This document shows positions 8,902 through 17,728 of a DNA stretch of 48,030 nt, in pieces. The notes beneath the pieces were generated by a model. That model worked only from the letters and a program-made list of their open reading frames with translations. It was not told the DNA's origin and did no database searches. The position numbers and the translations under genes were made by a program. Position 1 is the stretch's first letter; the number at the start of each line of letters is the position of its first letter. The DNA is from Rickettsiales bacterium (GTDB lineage: Bacteria; Pseudomonadota; Alphaproteobacteria; Rickettsiales; UBA1997): contig SYAR01000002.1 of the NCBI GenBank assembly GCA_005787525.1, positions 1-48,030 on the forward strand, given 5' to 3'.

Positions 8902-10047
8902 TTAAAATTTATACAAGTAATTTAAAGTAGCTCCAAAAATGCCAGCACTGTGACCATCTTCTTGGATAACAGCCCTACTCACATCAAGCGTTAAGTCATC
9001 GGTGAATTTATAGCCAATTGAAAATTGTAATTGACGATCATTTGAAGATTTTGGTAAATTATTTGAAGTATTAGGACGCTTAATATCTCTTAACATCAAA
9101 GAAGAGCTAGCTGTCCAACTTGCATATTTTCCAATCGCCGCAATCGTTAAAAAATTTGCAACTCGGCCTCTTTCTCCTGAAAAATTTTCAGCCCTTACCA
9201 ATTCAACAAAAGGAATTAAAGAGGTTTCTCTGCCGATTTTATAAAGATATTCCGAGCCAGCCACCATGGCAGTTTCACGTTTACGATCCCCTCTATCAAC
9301 GCCCAAACTTCTAAATCCAAAATTATAAAATAAATTATCGATTGTTAAAAAATCTTCACCCTCCATCAGAACTGAATAAGATGAAAAGCTTCCCGTATTT
9401 CCGGCAAGACCGTTATTTGTATTTTCTCTTCCGCGATCATTAATGGCACTTCGACTTAAATCGGTTGAATCACTAAAAAAACTGCTAAAAGAAATTTGAC
9501 TTCCCTCAAGAAGTGCTGTAACATTGGCTCCAAGCTTCTCTCTTAAATTATAATCTTCAGCAAATTGCGAAGCAAAAACACCGATTCTTTTTGATTTTCG
9601 GTGTGCAGTTCCAAATGATGGATCGAATTTTCCGATGGAAAATTTCATATCCTCATTTTCATAATATAATTTTAACTCTTCAATTAATAATCCGGTTTCA
9701 GATATTTTAAACCCTCGATCGTCGCTCAAAAAAGTGCGATATCTTTCTGGATTATCTTTGTCTCGCGTTGTTAATACAGAATTTGGTTGAATTCGCCATT
9801 GAGTTTTTACCGCCCAATTTTCATCAAAATGCAATCCAAAATTTGGCTCAATATAAACAAATCCGTTGGAACTTTTAGCGTTATTTTTTGATGAGCTAAT
9901 TATATGATCGCCTTGAAATTGATATAAAACGCTTCCTGATAATTTGGGTCCAGTATAACCTGTAGTAGCCTTTTCATCTTGCGCAAAAGCTGGCTTGGTT
10001 GATAAAAAAAACAGCAAAATTGTTAAAAATTTATAATTTATTTTCAT
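8902..10047 (-). CDS. Outer-membrane beta-barrel protein (porin-like)
   Basis: A Sec signal peptide (cleavage after PAFA, about residue 22) is followed by alternating amphipathic beta strands and a C-terminal strand ending in Phe (GATLNYLYKF), the standard signal for insertion of an outer-membrane barrel. At 381 residues it would suit a 14- to 18-strand pore. The motif YYENEDMKFSIGKFDPSFGTAH resembles the strand-plus-loop segments of phosphate- and carbohydrate-type porins, but substrate cannot be assigned. It overlaps the sensor kinase gene by 17 bases and precedes the LamG pseudopilin by 5, so the three are almost certainly co-transcribed. Confidence 0.8.
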   Translation of the reverse strand: MKINYKFLTILLFFLSTKPAFAQDEKATTGYTGPKLSGSVLYQFQGDHIISSSKNNAKSSNGFVYIEPNFGLHFDENWAVKTQWRIQPNSVLTTRDKDNPERYRTFLSDDRGFKISETGLLIEELKLYYENEDMKFSIGKFDPSFGTAHRKSKRIGVFASQFAEDYNLREKLGANVTALLEGSQISFSSFFSDSTDLSRSAINDRGRENTNNGLAGNTGSFSSYSVLMEGEDFLTIDNLFYNFGFRSLGVDRGDRKRETAMVAGSEYLYKIGRETSLIPFVELVRAENFSGERGRVANFLTIAAIGKYASWTASSSLMLRDIKRPNTSNNLPKSSNDRQLQFSIGYKFTDDLTLDVSRAVIQEDGHSAGIFGATLNYLYKF

Positions 10048-11887
10048 TGTGAGTTTGGTTTTTTTGGAGAATTATAGTCACCGCGGTGCCGAAATTTTCT
10101 TTACTTTCAATTATTATTTTGCCAGCTAATAAATCAATAAAATGTTTGGTTAAATAAATTCCAATACCCGTTCCTGCTACTGAAATAGAGTTTCCGGCAC
10201 GAAAAAATTTTTTACCAATATTTTCTATATCTTTAGTGGGAATGCCAATACCGCTATCAATAACGCGAATCGCCACACAATCTTCTAGAATTTTGCCAAT
10301 AATTTTGACGTGAGAATTATTGCGAGAATATTTGATAGCATTGGAAATAACGTTGCTAATCGCATGATCTAAAAGCTTTGAATCAGAATTATATTCGGTC
10401 GGCAAATCATTTATTTTTGCATGAATTTTAATATTTTTTTGCTGTGCTAAATTAGTATTTTTATCAATTATATCATCAATCAATTTAAACAAATCCATAT
10501 TTTGCAAATCAACCTTAATTTTACCGTCACTATTTTCCATTTTTGCCAGATGCAAAGTGCTATTTATCAAGCCATTCAGCCTTTGTATTCCCGACTTAAC
10601 TTTGTCCAAATAACCAAAAATACTTTCTTCGGTAAAGTTCGCATTTTTTAATTTACGCATAATCAACTCTCGATTGCCGTCAATAATTTGTAATGGCGTT
10701 TTAAATTCGTGAGATACCAACGCCACAAATTCATTTTGCATTTTACGCATTTCTTGCTCTTGCCTTAGCGAATCTTTAAGCTGAAGGGTTTTCTCCATTA
10801 AAGAATGATTGGCAATCATTACTTTTTGAATCGAATTTGAGCGATCAAGTGCAATTGAAAATTGCTCGGAGACGATTTCTATCAAATCAATTTCATCTTC
10901 AATCCACGCATTTTTTTGCGATTGATGTAAATAAATTCCACCATTCACAATTCCGTTAAAAGTAGTTGTAATAGCTATTTGCGAAGCAATTGAATATTCG
11001 GCAACAACTTCATTAATTCGATTAAAATTTCTATCGTTAAAAATATCTTGTGCTAAAGAAATAGATGATTTTTTATTCTTTGTTCCGAATTTGGCATAAA
11101 AATCATTTTGAAAATTGATATATTTTTGTAAATCTTGCAAACTTTTTTCTGAACCATCTTCGATGATCATTTTTTTAGAATGATTAGAACAATATTCGAC
11201 AACGAAAGTTGTATTGCCATCTTTAAAATCATGAATTAAGCATCGATCACACTTCAAATGCTCACATAAAATTTTTGCAATAGTGCGCGCCAAATTATCA
11301 ATTCGAACATCGGAAATAATTAAATTCGCAATTTCTCTGAGAGTTCTTTCGTTGCGTAAAGTTCTCTCTAAGCTTCTCAGCAAAACAATATTGGAGCGGG
11401 TTTTTAGCTTATTTGAATCATCATTTTTTTTATCATTTTCAATTTTAATAAAACTAAAAATTCCATAATTACGCGTAAATTTTTCATTTTTAACAACATG
11501 CGGGGAATAGCTAATATGTAGTTTAAAATTGCTATATTTTATGTTGTCTACCGAAGTGGTTAAAACAATCGAGCATTGCTGTTGGTCGCGAACAGCTTTA
11601 ATCAAACGAGCATATTCGGCTTGATCTTCGGAATAGTTATCTAAATCAATATCGGAAAATAAAAAATCATAATTTTGTCCGATCGCCACATTTTCATCAA
11701 TATCAAACATTAAATAAAATAATTTATTGGCGTAAACTATTGATAAAAAATTAGGAATTTTTTTGCTATCTCGGCAAATCATCGTTGCCTCTAGATGTTG
11801 GTCTACTAAGTCGTGGAGCTCTTTTGAGTCGTCATAATCTTCTTCGAAAGAATCTTCAATTTTTTGTTCTAATAATTGCTGATTCAT
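10031..11887 (-). CDS. Soluble sensor histidine kinase with PAS-like and GAF domains
   Basis: There are 618 residues with no membrane segment. An N-terminal PAS-like region (about 40-150) is followed by a GAF domain (about 185-350), a coiled linker, the HisKA helix with VSHEFKTP (phospho-acceptor His393), and a HATPase_c domain. The last has N box SNVISNAIKYSRN (511-523), G1 DSGIGIP (544-550) and G2 GTGIGIYLTKHF (572-583). Both sensor domains point to a cytosolic signal, perhaps a small ligand. No response regulator is encoded in the window, so the partner is elsewhere. It is the first gene of the kinase-porin-pseudopilin unit, an unusual setting that hints at control of surface structures (inference). 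Confidence 0.92.
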   Translation of the reverse strand: MNQQLLEQKIEDSFEEDYDDSKELHDLVDQHLEATMICRDSKKIPNFLSIVYANKLFYLMFDIDENVAIGQNYDFLFSDIDLDNYSEDQAEYARLIKAVRDQQQCSIVLTTSVDNIKYSNFKLHISYSPHVVKNEKFTRNYGIFSFIKIENDKKNDDSNKLKTRSNIVLLRSLERTLRNERTLREIANLIISDVRIDNLARTIAKILCEHLKCDRCLIHDFKDGNTTFVVEYCSNHSKKMIIEDGSEKSLQDLQKYINFQNDFYAKFGTKNKKSSISLAQDIFNDRNFNRINEVVAEYSIASQIAITTTFNGIVNGGIYLHQSQKNAWIEDEIDLIEIVSEQFSIALDRSNSIQKVMIANHSLMEKTLQLKDSLRQEQEMRKMQNEFVALVSHEFKTPLQIIDGNRELIMRKLKNANFTEESIFGYLDKVKSGIQRLNGLINSTLHLAKMENSDGKIKVDLQNMDLFKLIDDIIDKNTNLAQQKNIKIHAKINDLPTEYNSDSKLLDHAISNVISNAIKYSRNNSHVKIIGKILEDCVAIRVIDSGIGIPTKDIENIGKKFFRAGNSISVAGTGIGIYLTKHFIDLLAGKIIIESKENFGTAVTIILQKNQTHNENKL

Positions 11888-12009
11888 GGTGATTAAAAAA
11901 ATTAATTAATTTTGAAAAATCATCAAATAATAAATAAAAAATTTAACGAATTTGTTCTTAAAAATTTGACTTAATTACAAATAAAATTCAACAAAAAAAA
12001 TTCAAAAAA

Positions 12010-14520
12010 TTATTTCTTAGTTTTTTTGCCGAAGGTTTTTTTACCAAAAGTTCTTTTAGTTGGATTTGGATTCAATGCTCTTTTTTCAATGGCTTGCGTA
12101 ATTAAATCGATCGCTCTATTAAGTCCGATTTCCAAAATATCATCTTCTTTTTTAACTGAAGTAAATTTTTTGTCATGTAATAAATAAGGTCCAAATGGTC
12201 CAATATTAGCAATAATTTTTTGTCCAGTTTCCGGATGAATTCCGACTTCGCGAGGCAATGTTAGCAAGCTTTGGGCTATTGTTATATCAATTGTGGCTGG
12301 ATCAATATTTTTAGGAATCGATATTCTTTTAGGTTTTTTTACCGCTTTTTTGGCAGTTTTTTTTGTCGATTTTTTAGGAGTTTTTTTGGTAGTTTTTTTG
12401 GTTGATTTTTCCTCACCTTCTTCATCTTTTTTATCCGGAGTTTTATCTTCGATTTCACTGCCTTCAAGCTCTAAATAAGGACCGTAAGGACCGATTTTAA
12501 CCAAAATTTCATAACCAGTTTTTGGATCTTTACCCAAATTTCTTGGCTCAAATTGCGGTTTCAATTCACCATTTTCGCCAACCGCGGATTCTTCACCAAA
12601 AATTTGCATGGTATGTTTGCATTCTGGATAATTTGAACAACCAATGAAGGAGCCAAATTTACCAAGCCTCAAGCCCAGCTGTCCATTTTTACAAGTTGGG
12701 CAAGTATTTTTTAATTTTCCACTTTCATCGCGACCAAAAATATGTTCACCGAATTTTTGATTTAAAACTTCTAAAACCTCGGGGAATGGCTTTTCCATTA
12801 CTTCGCCGATATTGCCATTAAAATCTTTCCAGAATTTTTTTAAGAAAATTTTCCAATCCATTTCGCCATTTGAGATAATATCGAGTTCATCTTCTAAGCT
12901 TGCGGTGTAACCAAATTCAACATATTTAGCAAAAAATTCTTTTAAAAAAGTAACAACAATTCTGCCACGCTCTTCGGGGAAAAAACGTTTTTTATCAAGC
13001 TTAACGTAACCACGATCTTGCAGCACTGAAATTATTGTTGCGTAAGTTGAAGGACGACCAATTCCGAGTTCTTCCATTTTTTTCACTAAACTGGCTTCGG
13101 AATAACGTGGTGGCGGTTCGGTAAAATGTTGAATGGGATCGACATCAATTAAATTTAGCGGATCTTTTTCCTTTAATTCCGGCAAATGAATTTTAGTTTC
13201 ATCCTCGCTTTCAGAATTTTCATCTAAATCTTCGCGATAAACTTTATAAAATCCATCAAATTTAATGGTTGATCCAACAGCTTTAGCTTTAGCGTAAGAA
13301 GATTCCGTTACGATTTCAACTACAACTTGATCAAAAATCGCGTCACTCATCTGCGACGCCACCATTCGCTTCCAAATCAAGCTATAAAGAGCGAATTGAT
13401 CATTATCCAAAGAATGTCTAATTTTTTCAGGTTCAAGCGTAAAATCAGCTGGGCGAATCGCCTCGTGAGCCTCTTGAGCGTTTTTTACTTTGCTTTTAAA
13501 AATATTGGGATTTTCTGGCAAATATTTATCGCCATATAAATTTTTAATGGCGTTTCTAACTAAAATTATAGCTTCGGGCGCAACATCAATTGAGTCTGTT
13601 CTCATATAAGTAATCAAGCCTTGCGAGCTTCCATTTACCTCAATTCCTTCGTAAAGTTTTTGCGCAATCATCATGGTTTTACTCACGGAAAAACCAAGTT
13701 TTCTTGCCGATTCTTGTTGTAAAGAAGATGTTGTAAAAGGCGGATAAGAGCGACGCTTGGCTTGTTTTTTAATAATCGACGCAACGCGATATTTTTTTTG
13801 ATCGAGAATTTGCTTTATTTCATTAGCATTTTCTTCTTTGGTAATTGAAAATTTCTCGAGTTTTTTACCTTCAATTTCGAAAATAGTAGCTTGAAATTTT
13901 TGATTATCTTGATTTTGTAAATTTACTTTGATATCCCAATATTCTTCACTTCTAAATTTTTCAATCTCTTCTTCGCGATCACAAATTAGTCGTAACGCTA
14001 CGGATTGAACTCTTCCAGCCGAACGACTTCCTGGAAGTTTACGCCATAAAACTGGCGACAAAGTGAATCCCACCAAATAATCCAAAGCACGTCGCGCTTG
14101 CTGAGCATCAACCAAATTCATATCGATTTCTCGCGGTTTTTTTATCGCTTCTAAAACTGAATTTTTAGTGATGGCATTAAAAACAACTCTTTCAACTTTT
14201 GTGGTAGATTTTATGGCTTTTTTACTTTTTAAAACTTCAAGAATATGCCACGCGATTGACTCTCCCTCACGATCTGGATCGGGCGCTAAAATAATTTTTT
14301 GACAATCTTTAGCTTTATCGACAATCTCCTTAACATGCTTTGTTGATTTTGCCGAAATTTGATAATTCATCGCAAAATCATTATTAGGTTCGACCGAACC
14401 ATCTTTACTCGGTAAATCACGAATATGACCAAATGAAGCCAAGACTTGATAGTCTTTTCCTAAATATTTGCCAATAGTTTTGGCTTTAGCTGGCGACTCA
14501 ACAATTAAAAGATTTTTCAT
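12010..14520 (-). CDS. topA: DNA topoisomerase I
   Basis: The 836 residues contain the Toprim motifs (LLIVESPAKA at the start, DPDREGE at 81-87) and the active-site Tyr305 in LITYMRTDS. A four-Cys zinc element follows (CPTCKNGQLGLRLGKFGSFIGC and CKHTM). Two degenerate C-terminal repeats, KIGPYGPYLELEG and NIGPFGPYLLHDKKF, are separated by a lysine/threonine-rich linker (KKTTKKTPKKSTKKTAKKAVKK). The enzyme relaxes negative supercoils. It lies 9 bases downstream of infA. Confidence 0.98.
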   Translation of the reverse strand: MKNLLIVESPAKAKTIGKYLGKDYQVLASFGHIRDLPSKDGSVEPNNDFAMNYQISAKSTKHVKEIVDKAKDCQKIILAPDPDREGESIAWHILEVLKSKKAIKSTTKVERVVFNAITKNSVLEAIKKPREIDMNLVDAQQARRALDYLVGFTLSPVLWRKLPGSRSAGRVQSVALRLICDREEEIEKFRSEEYWDIKVNLQNQDNQKFQATIFEIEGKKLEKFSITKEENANEIKQILDQKKYRVASIIKKQAKRRSYPPFTTSSLQQESARKLGFSVSKTMMIAQKLYEGIEVNGSSQGLITYMRTDSIDVAPEAIILVRNAIKNLYGDKYLPENPNIFKSKVKNAQEAHEAIRPADFTLEPEKIRHSLDNDQFALYSLIWKRMVASQMSDAIFDQVVVEIVTESSYAKAKAVGSTIKFDGFYKVYREDLDENSESEDETKIHLPELKEKDPLNLIDVDPIQHFTEPPPRYSEASLVKKMEELGIGRPSTYATIISVLQDRGYVKLDKKRFFPEERGRIVVTFLKEFFAKYVEFGYTASLEDELDIISNGEMDWKIFLKKFWKDFNGNIGEVMEKPFPEVLEVLNQKFGEHIFGRDESGKLKNTCPTCKNGQLGLRLGKFGSFIGCSNYPECKHTMQIFGEESAVGENGELKPQFEPRNLGKDPKTGYEILVKIGPYGPYLELEGSEIEDKTPDKKDEEGEEKSTKKTTKKTPKKSTKKTAKKAVKKPKRISIPKNIDPATIDITIAQSLLTLPREVGIHPETGQKIIANIGPFGPYLLHDKKFTSVKKEDDILEIGLNRAIDLITQAIEKRALNPNPTKRTFGKKTFGKKTKK

Positions 14521-14529
14521 TTAAAAAAA

Positions 14530-14748
14530 TTAAACATTACGTCTTACGATTCGACCCTTAGTGAGATCATATGTAGTCATTTCGACTTCAACTTTATCAC
14601 CTTTCAAAATACGAATTTTATTTTTACGAATTTTGCCCGAAGCGTGTGCGATTATTACGTGATTATTTTCCAACTCAACTTTAAAAATTGTGTTTGGCAA
14701 CACTTCCATCACAACCCCATTCATTGTTAACAAATCTTCTTTAGGCAT
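14530..14748 (-). CDS. infA: Translation initiation factor IF-1
   Basis: This 72-residue protein is the expected length and has the single OB-fold sequence [19 protein letters not shown], then [35 protein letters not shown] and [13 protein letters not shown]-1 binds the ribosomal A site with IF-2 and IF-3. Placement directly before topA (9 bases) suggests a shared message. Confidence 0.97.
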   Translation of the reverse strand: MPKEDLLTMNGVVMEVLPNTIFKVELENNHVIIAHASGKIRKNKIRILKGDKVEVEMTTYDLTKGRIVRRNV

Positions 14749-14857
14749 GCTTTTATTAAAAAAATAATTATTTTGATTAAAAATTTGGGTTTTATAAAAA
14801 ACTCTTTTTTAGTCTTAACATTAAAAATATTGAATTGCAAGTTTTTAAATAAAATTA

Positions 14858-15757
14858 TTACGATTTTACCCCGAGCAAATGACAAATTGCTAAAGTTAAG
14901 TCGCTACGATTTAAAGTATAAAAATGAAAATCATCGACGCCCCAATTATGCAAAATTCTACATAATTCGGTCGCAACAATTCCCGCCACCAAATGCCGTG
15001 TTTCTTGATTTTCGTCCAAACCTTCAAACACATTTTCCATCCATTTTGGAATTTTTGCACCACACATTTTAGCAAAATGCTTTGCCTGCTTAACATTAGT
15101 CACAGGAAGGATTCCCGGCACAATCGGCACGTAAATTTTATTTTTGTGACATAGATCGACGAAACGAAAATACACTTCGGAATCAAAAAAGAATTGTGTA
15201 ATAATTCGATTAGCTCCGGCATCGACTTTGCGTTTTAAATTATCAATATCTTGTTGCATTGATTTTGCCTCGGGATGCATTTCGGGATAACCCGCCACCG
15301 AGATTTCAAAATCAATATTTTCCTGAGATAATTTTTTTATTCCCTCAACTAATTCATTGGCATATTTATAACCATCGGGATGAAGTTGATAATTCGAGCT
15401 CGAAGCAGGCATATCACCTCTCAACGCCACAATATGCCTTACGCCAATTTGCCAATAATTGCGTAAAATTTTATCAATTTCTTCTTTCGAAGCGCCTACG
15501 CAAGTAAGGTGCGAAGCTGGTTTCAACTCAGTTTCGTTAATTATTTTTTCAATGGTGTGATGCGTTCTTTCGCGAGTTGAACCTCCTGCCCCATAAGTTA
15601 CCGAAACAAAATTTGGTTTTAAATATTTTAAACGCGAAATTGCCTCCCATAATTTCATTTCCATCTCATCATTTTTTGGAGGAAAAAATTCAAAAGAAAT
15701 ATTTAATTCTCGTTGATTTAAAACAACTTCTTCAAGATTATTGGCAAATGATTTCAT
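14858..15757 (-). CDS. metF: 5,10-methylenetetrahydrofolate reductase
   Basis: The 299-residue TIM-barrel flavoprotein carries SFEFFPPK with the catalytic Glu, VTYGAGGSTRERT, HLTCVG, and the FAD-side motif ALRGDMP. RIITQFFFD and PGILPV follow in the right order. It reduces methylene-THF to methyl-THF for methionine synthesis. With metZ and ahcY elsewhere in the window this indicates a working methionine/SAM cycle. It stands 110 bases from infA and is divergent from the tRNA-Ile gene. Confidence 0.97.
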   Translation of the reverse strand: MKSFANNLEEVVLNQRELNISFEFFPPKNDEMEMKLWEAISRLKYLKPNFVSVTYGAGGSTRERTHHTIEKIINETELKPASHLTCVGASKEEIDKILRNYWQIGVRHIVALRGDMPASSSNYQLHPDGYKYANELVEGIKKLSQENIDFEISVAGYPEMHPEAKSMQQDIDNLKRKVDAGANRIITQFFFDSEVYFRFVDLCHKNKIYVPIVPGILPVTNVKQAKHFAKMCGAKIPKWMENVFEGLDENQETRHLVAGIVATELCRILHNWGVDDFHFYTLNRSDLTLAICHLLGVKS

Positions 15758-15817
15758 AAATTTTTATAAAAATTTTTAACTTTTATAAAATAATTTACAT
15801 TTTTTTCGATTAGTCAA

Positions 15818-15846
15818 TTGACATTTACCAAAATACAAAATAAAAT
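15818..15846 (+). promoter_or_regulatory. Promoter of tRNA-Ile
   Basis: A perfect -35 TTGACA (15818-15823), a 17-base spacer and -10 TAAAAT (15841-15846) lie 22 bases before the tRNA, placing the transcription start at about 15853. This is the best promoter match in the window. Confidence 0.75.
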
Positions 15847-15868
15847 TCACAACTCATTTTTTAAAAAT

Positions 15869-15945
15869 GGGTCTGTAGCTCAGTTGGTTAGAGTGCGCGC
15901 CTGATAAGTGCGAGGTCGGTGGTTCAAGTCCACCCAGACCCACCA
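15869..15945 (+). tRNA. ileT: tRNA-Ile (anticodon GAT)
   Basis: A complete 77-base cloverleaf: acceptor GGGTCTG pairs with CAGACCC, the D arm contains AGCTCAGTTGGTTAGAG, the anticodon loop is CTGATAA (anticodon GAT) on a CGCGC/GTGCG stem, the T arm has GGTTCAAGTCC, and CCA is encoded. In most bacteria this tRNA lies in the 16S-23S spacer. Here it is free-standing with its own strong promoter, in keeping with the split rRNA genes. Confidence 0.98.
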
Positions 15946-16047
15946 TTTTTAATAAAATCATTTTATATCAAATCAAAAACATTTCAGATTTGAATTCATC
16001 TACAGAATCAAGCTTAGAAATATTTTTCAATTTCAAAATCATAAATT

Positions 16048-16836
16048 TTAATTGCCAAATTGTTCACGAATTATGCGTTCTTCCAGCGAATGATTTGAGT
16101 TAAATAATATTTTAAATTCGATCGATAAATCTTCAAAAATTTCAACTTCGACAACATCTCTTACCTCTCTTGAATCCGCCGTAGCACTAACGGGACGCTC
16201 TTTGTGATCTAAAACCTTAAACCTAATTTTTGAATTTGACGGAAGCAAAGCACCATTCCATTTTCTTGGACGAAATGGACTAATTGGCGTTAAAGCCAAA
16301 ATTTTTGCAGCAAATGGAATTATGGGTCCGCCGGCCGAAAGATTATAAGCCGTGCTTCCCGCCGAAGTTGAAACCAAAATTCCATCCGCCATCAAAGAGG
16401 AAAGTCTTTCTTTGTCATTAATCTCGATTTGAATTTTGCTGGCTTGATTAGTTTGCCTTAAAAGCGCAACTTCGTTGATTGCAATGTGCGAATGCTTGAT
16501 ATTATTGACGTCGGTCGCAATCATTTTGAGTGGATTTAATGCCGAAATTTCCGATTTATTAATGGTTTCAATCAAATCCTTTTCACAAAAAGAATTCATT
16601 AAAAATCCCACCGTTCCACAATTAATTCCATAAATTGGGGTAGCAAAATTTTTAATTTCGTGAAGCAAATGAAGCATCAAACCGTCGCCACCAATTGCGA
16701 TGATTAAATCAAAATCATCAATATTTTTATGATCAAATGTTAAATCTTGAAAGCTATATTTTTTAATCAAAAAATCTTTTTTTTGATAAGCTAAATCATT
16801 ATTTTTAGCAGCAATTATACAAATATTTTTAAACAT
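16048..16836 (-). CDS. nadK: NAD kinase
   Basis: The motif IIAIGGDGLMLHLLHE gives the GGDG catalytic loop, and GINCGTVGFLMN and LVSTSAGSTAYNLSAGGPI are the NAD- and ATP-site segments of ATP-NAD kinases. It makes NADP from NAD. I place the start at the third in-frame ATG (16836; MFKNICIIAAKN), 262 residues, because it overlaps the upstream stop by only 8 bases and begins directly with the first beta strand. The longer form from 16866 would overlap by 38. It is the last gene of the long minus-strand cluster. Confidence 0.93.
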   Translation of the reverse strand: MFKNICIIAAKNNDLAYQKKDFLIKKYSFQDLTFDHKNIDDFDLIIAIGGDGLMLHLLHEIKNFATPIYGINCGTVGFLMNSFCEKDLIETINKSEISALNPLKMIATDVNNIKHSHIAINEVALLRQTNQASKIQIEINDKERLSSLMADGILVSTSAGSTAYNLSAGGPIIPFAAKILALTPISPFRPRKWNGALLPSNSKIRFKVLDHKERPVSATADSREVRDVVEVEIFEDLSIEFKILFNSNHSLEERIIREQFGN

Positions 16837-17728
16837 TTTTATTTCGATAAATTTCATTAAGAGCAATAGCGGTGGCTACTGATACATTAAGGCTTTCAAC
16901 TTCTTTATTAGTGTTAATTCTAACCAATAAATCGCAATTTTTTTTAACCAAATTACGCATGCCCGCACCTTCGGAACCGACCACTAAAACAATATTTTTA
17001 TATTCTGCAATTTTTTTTTCATTTTCGGTGCCCTCACCTGCTAAACCGATACACCAAAAACCAATTTTTTTGAGTTTTTCGATTAAATTATTTATGTTTG
17101 TCGCCACATAAATTTCGGCGAAATCAATATTTCCTGCCGAAGCCTTAACCAAAGAAGCCGTTTCTTTGGCGGAATTAAATTCGCAAAAAACTATTTTCTT
17201 AAAATTAAAAGCAACCCCACTACGAATTATGGCACCAACATTTTGTGGATCGGTAATTTGATCAAGGATTAAGACGTCAGGGAGATGATTTTTATCTTCA
17301 ATTAAATTTAACTCTTCGAGTAAATCGAATTGCGTTTTAAACTCAATTTTTGAGGCTCTAATAGCAACTCCTTGATGGACAAAATCTTTGTGGAAAATAT
17401 TTTGGAAAAAAGCATTTTCATGAACTCTAACAATTTTTTCTAAATGTTGAAGAGAATTTTTATCGAAAAAAGATTTTAAGTCTTCGAGATTATTTTTATT
17501 AGTAATAATCTCGAAGATTTTTCTTTTTTGATTCTTAAGAGCTAGAAGGCATGGATTCTTGCCCCCTATCCAAATAAAATCTTTCTCACTTTCATTGTGA
17601 TCACGAGAAAGATTGGATGTTTTATAATTTTTGTTGCTCTTGTTGAACAACTGGCTGTTGCTCTGGTTGTTGTTCTGATTCTTTTGCATTTTCTTGCTCT
17701 GGAATCGCTGGTTGAGCTGTTTCTTCAT
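16829..17728 (-). CDS. rlmB: SpoU-family (TrmH/RlmB-type) RNA 2'-O-ribose methyltransferase
   Basis: The C-terminal half holds the three SPOUT motifs: DQITDPQNVGAIIRSGVAF, VVGSEGAGMRNLV and ESLNVSVATAIAL. The N-terminal substrate-binding domain starts at IWIGGKNPCLLALKN (about residue 52). Overall it fits RlmB, which methylates a G in 23S rRNA, though other TrmH-group enzymes look alike. The first ~50 residues are an unusual Asn/Gln/Ser-rich tail encoded inside the end of the foldase gene. The start at 17728 has GGAG ten bases upstream and overlaps that gene by 107 bases; the next ATG (17689) still overlaps by 68. Confidence 0.88.
   Translation of the reverse strand: MKKQLNQRFQSKKMQKNQNNNQSNSQLFNKSNKNYKTSNLSRDHNESEKDFIWIGGKNPCLLALKNQKRKIFEIITNKNNLEDLKSFFDKNSLQHLEKIVRVHENAFFQNIFHKDFVHQGVAIRASKIEFKTQFDLLEELNLIEDKNHLPDVLILDQITDPQNVGAIIRSGVAFNFKKIVFCEFNSAKETASLVKASAGNIDFAEIYVATNINNLIEKLKKIGFWCIGLAGEGTENEKKIAEYKNIVLVVGSEGAGMRNLVKKNCDLLVRINTNKEVESLNVSVATAIALNEIYRNKNV

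Noticed and set aside
16048-16866. Longer nadK form starting at 16866
   Set aside because: It would overlap the upstream gene by 38 bases and add ten residues before the first conserved strand; the ATG at 16836 fits better.
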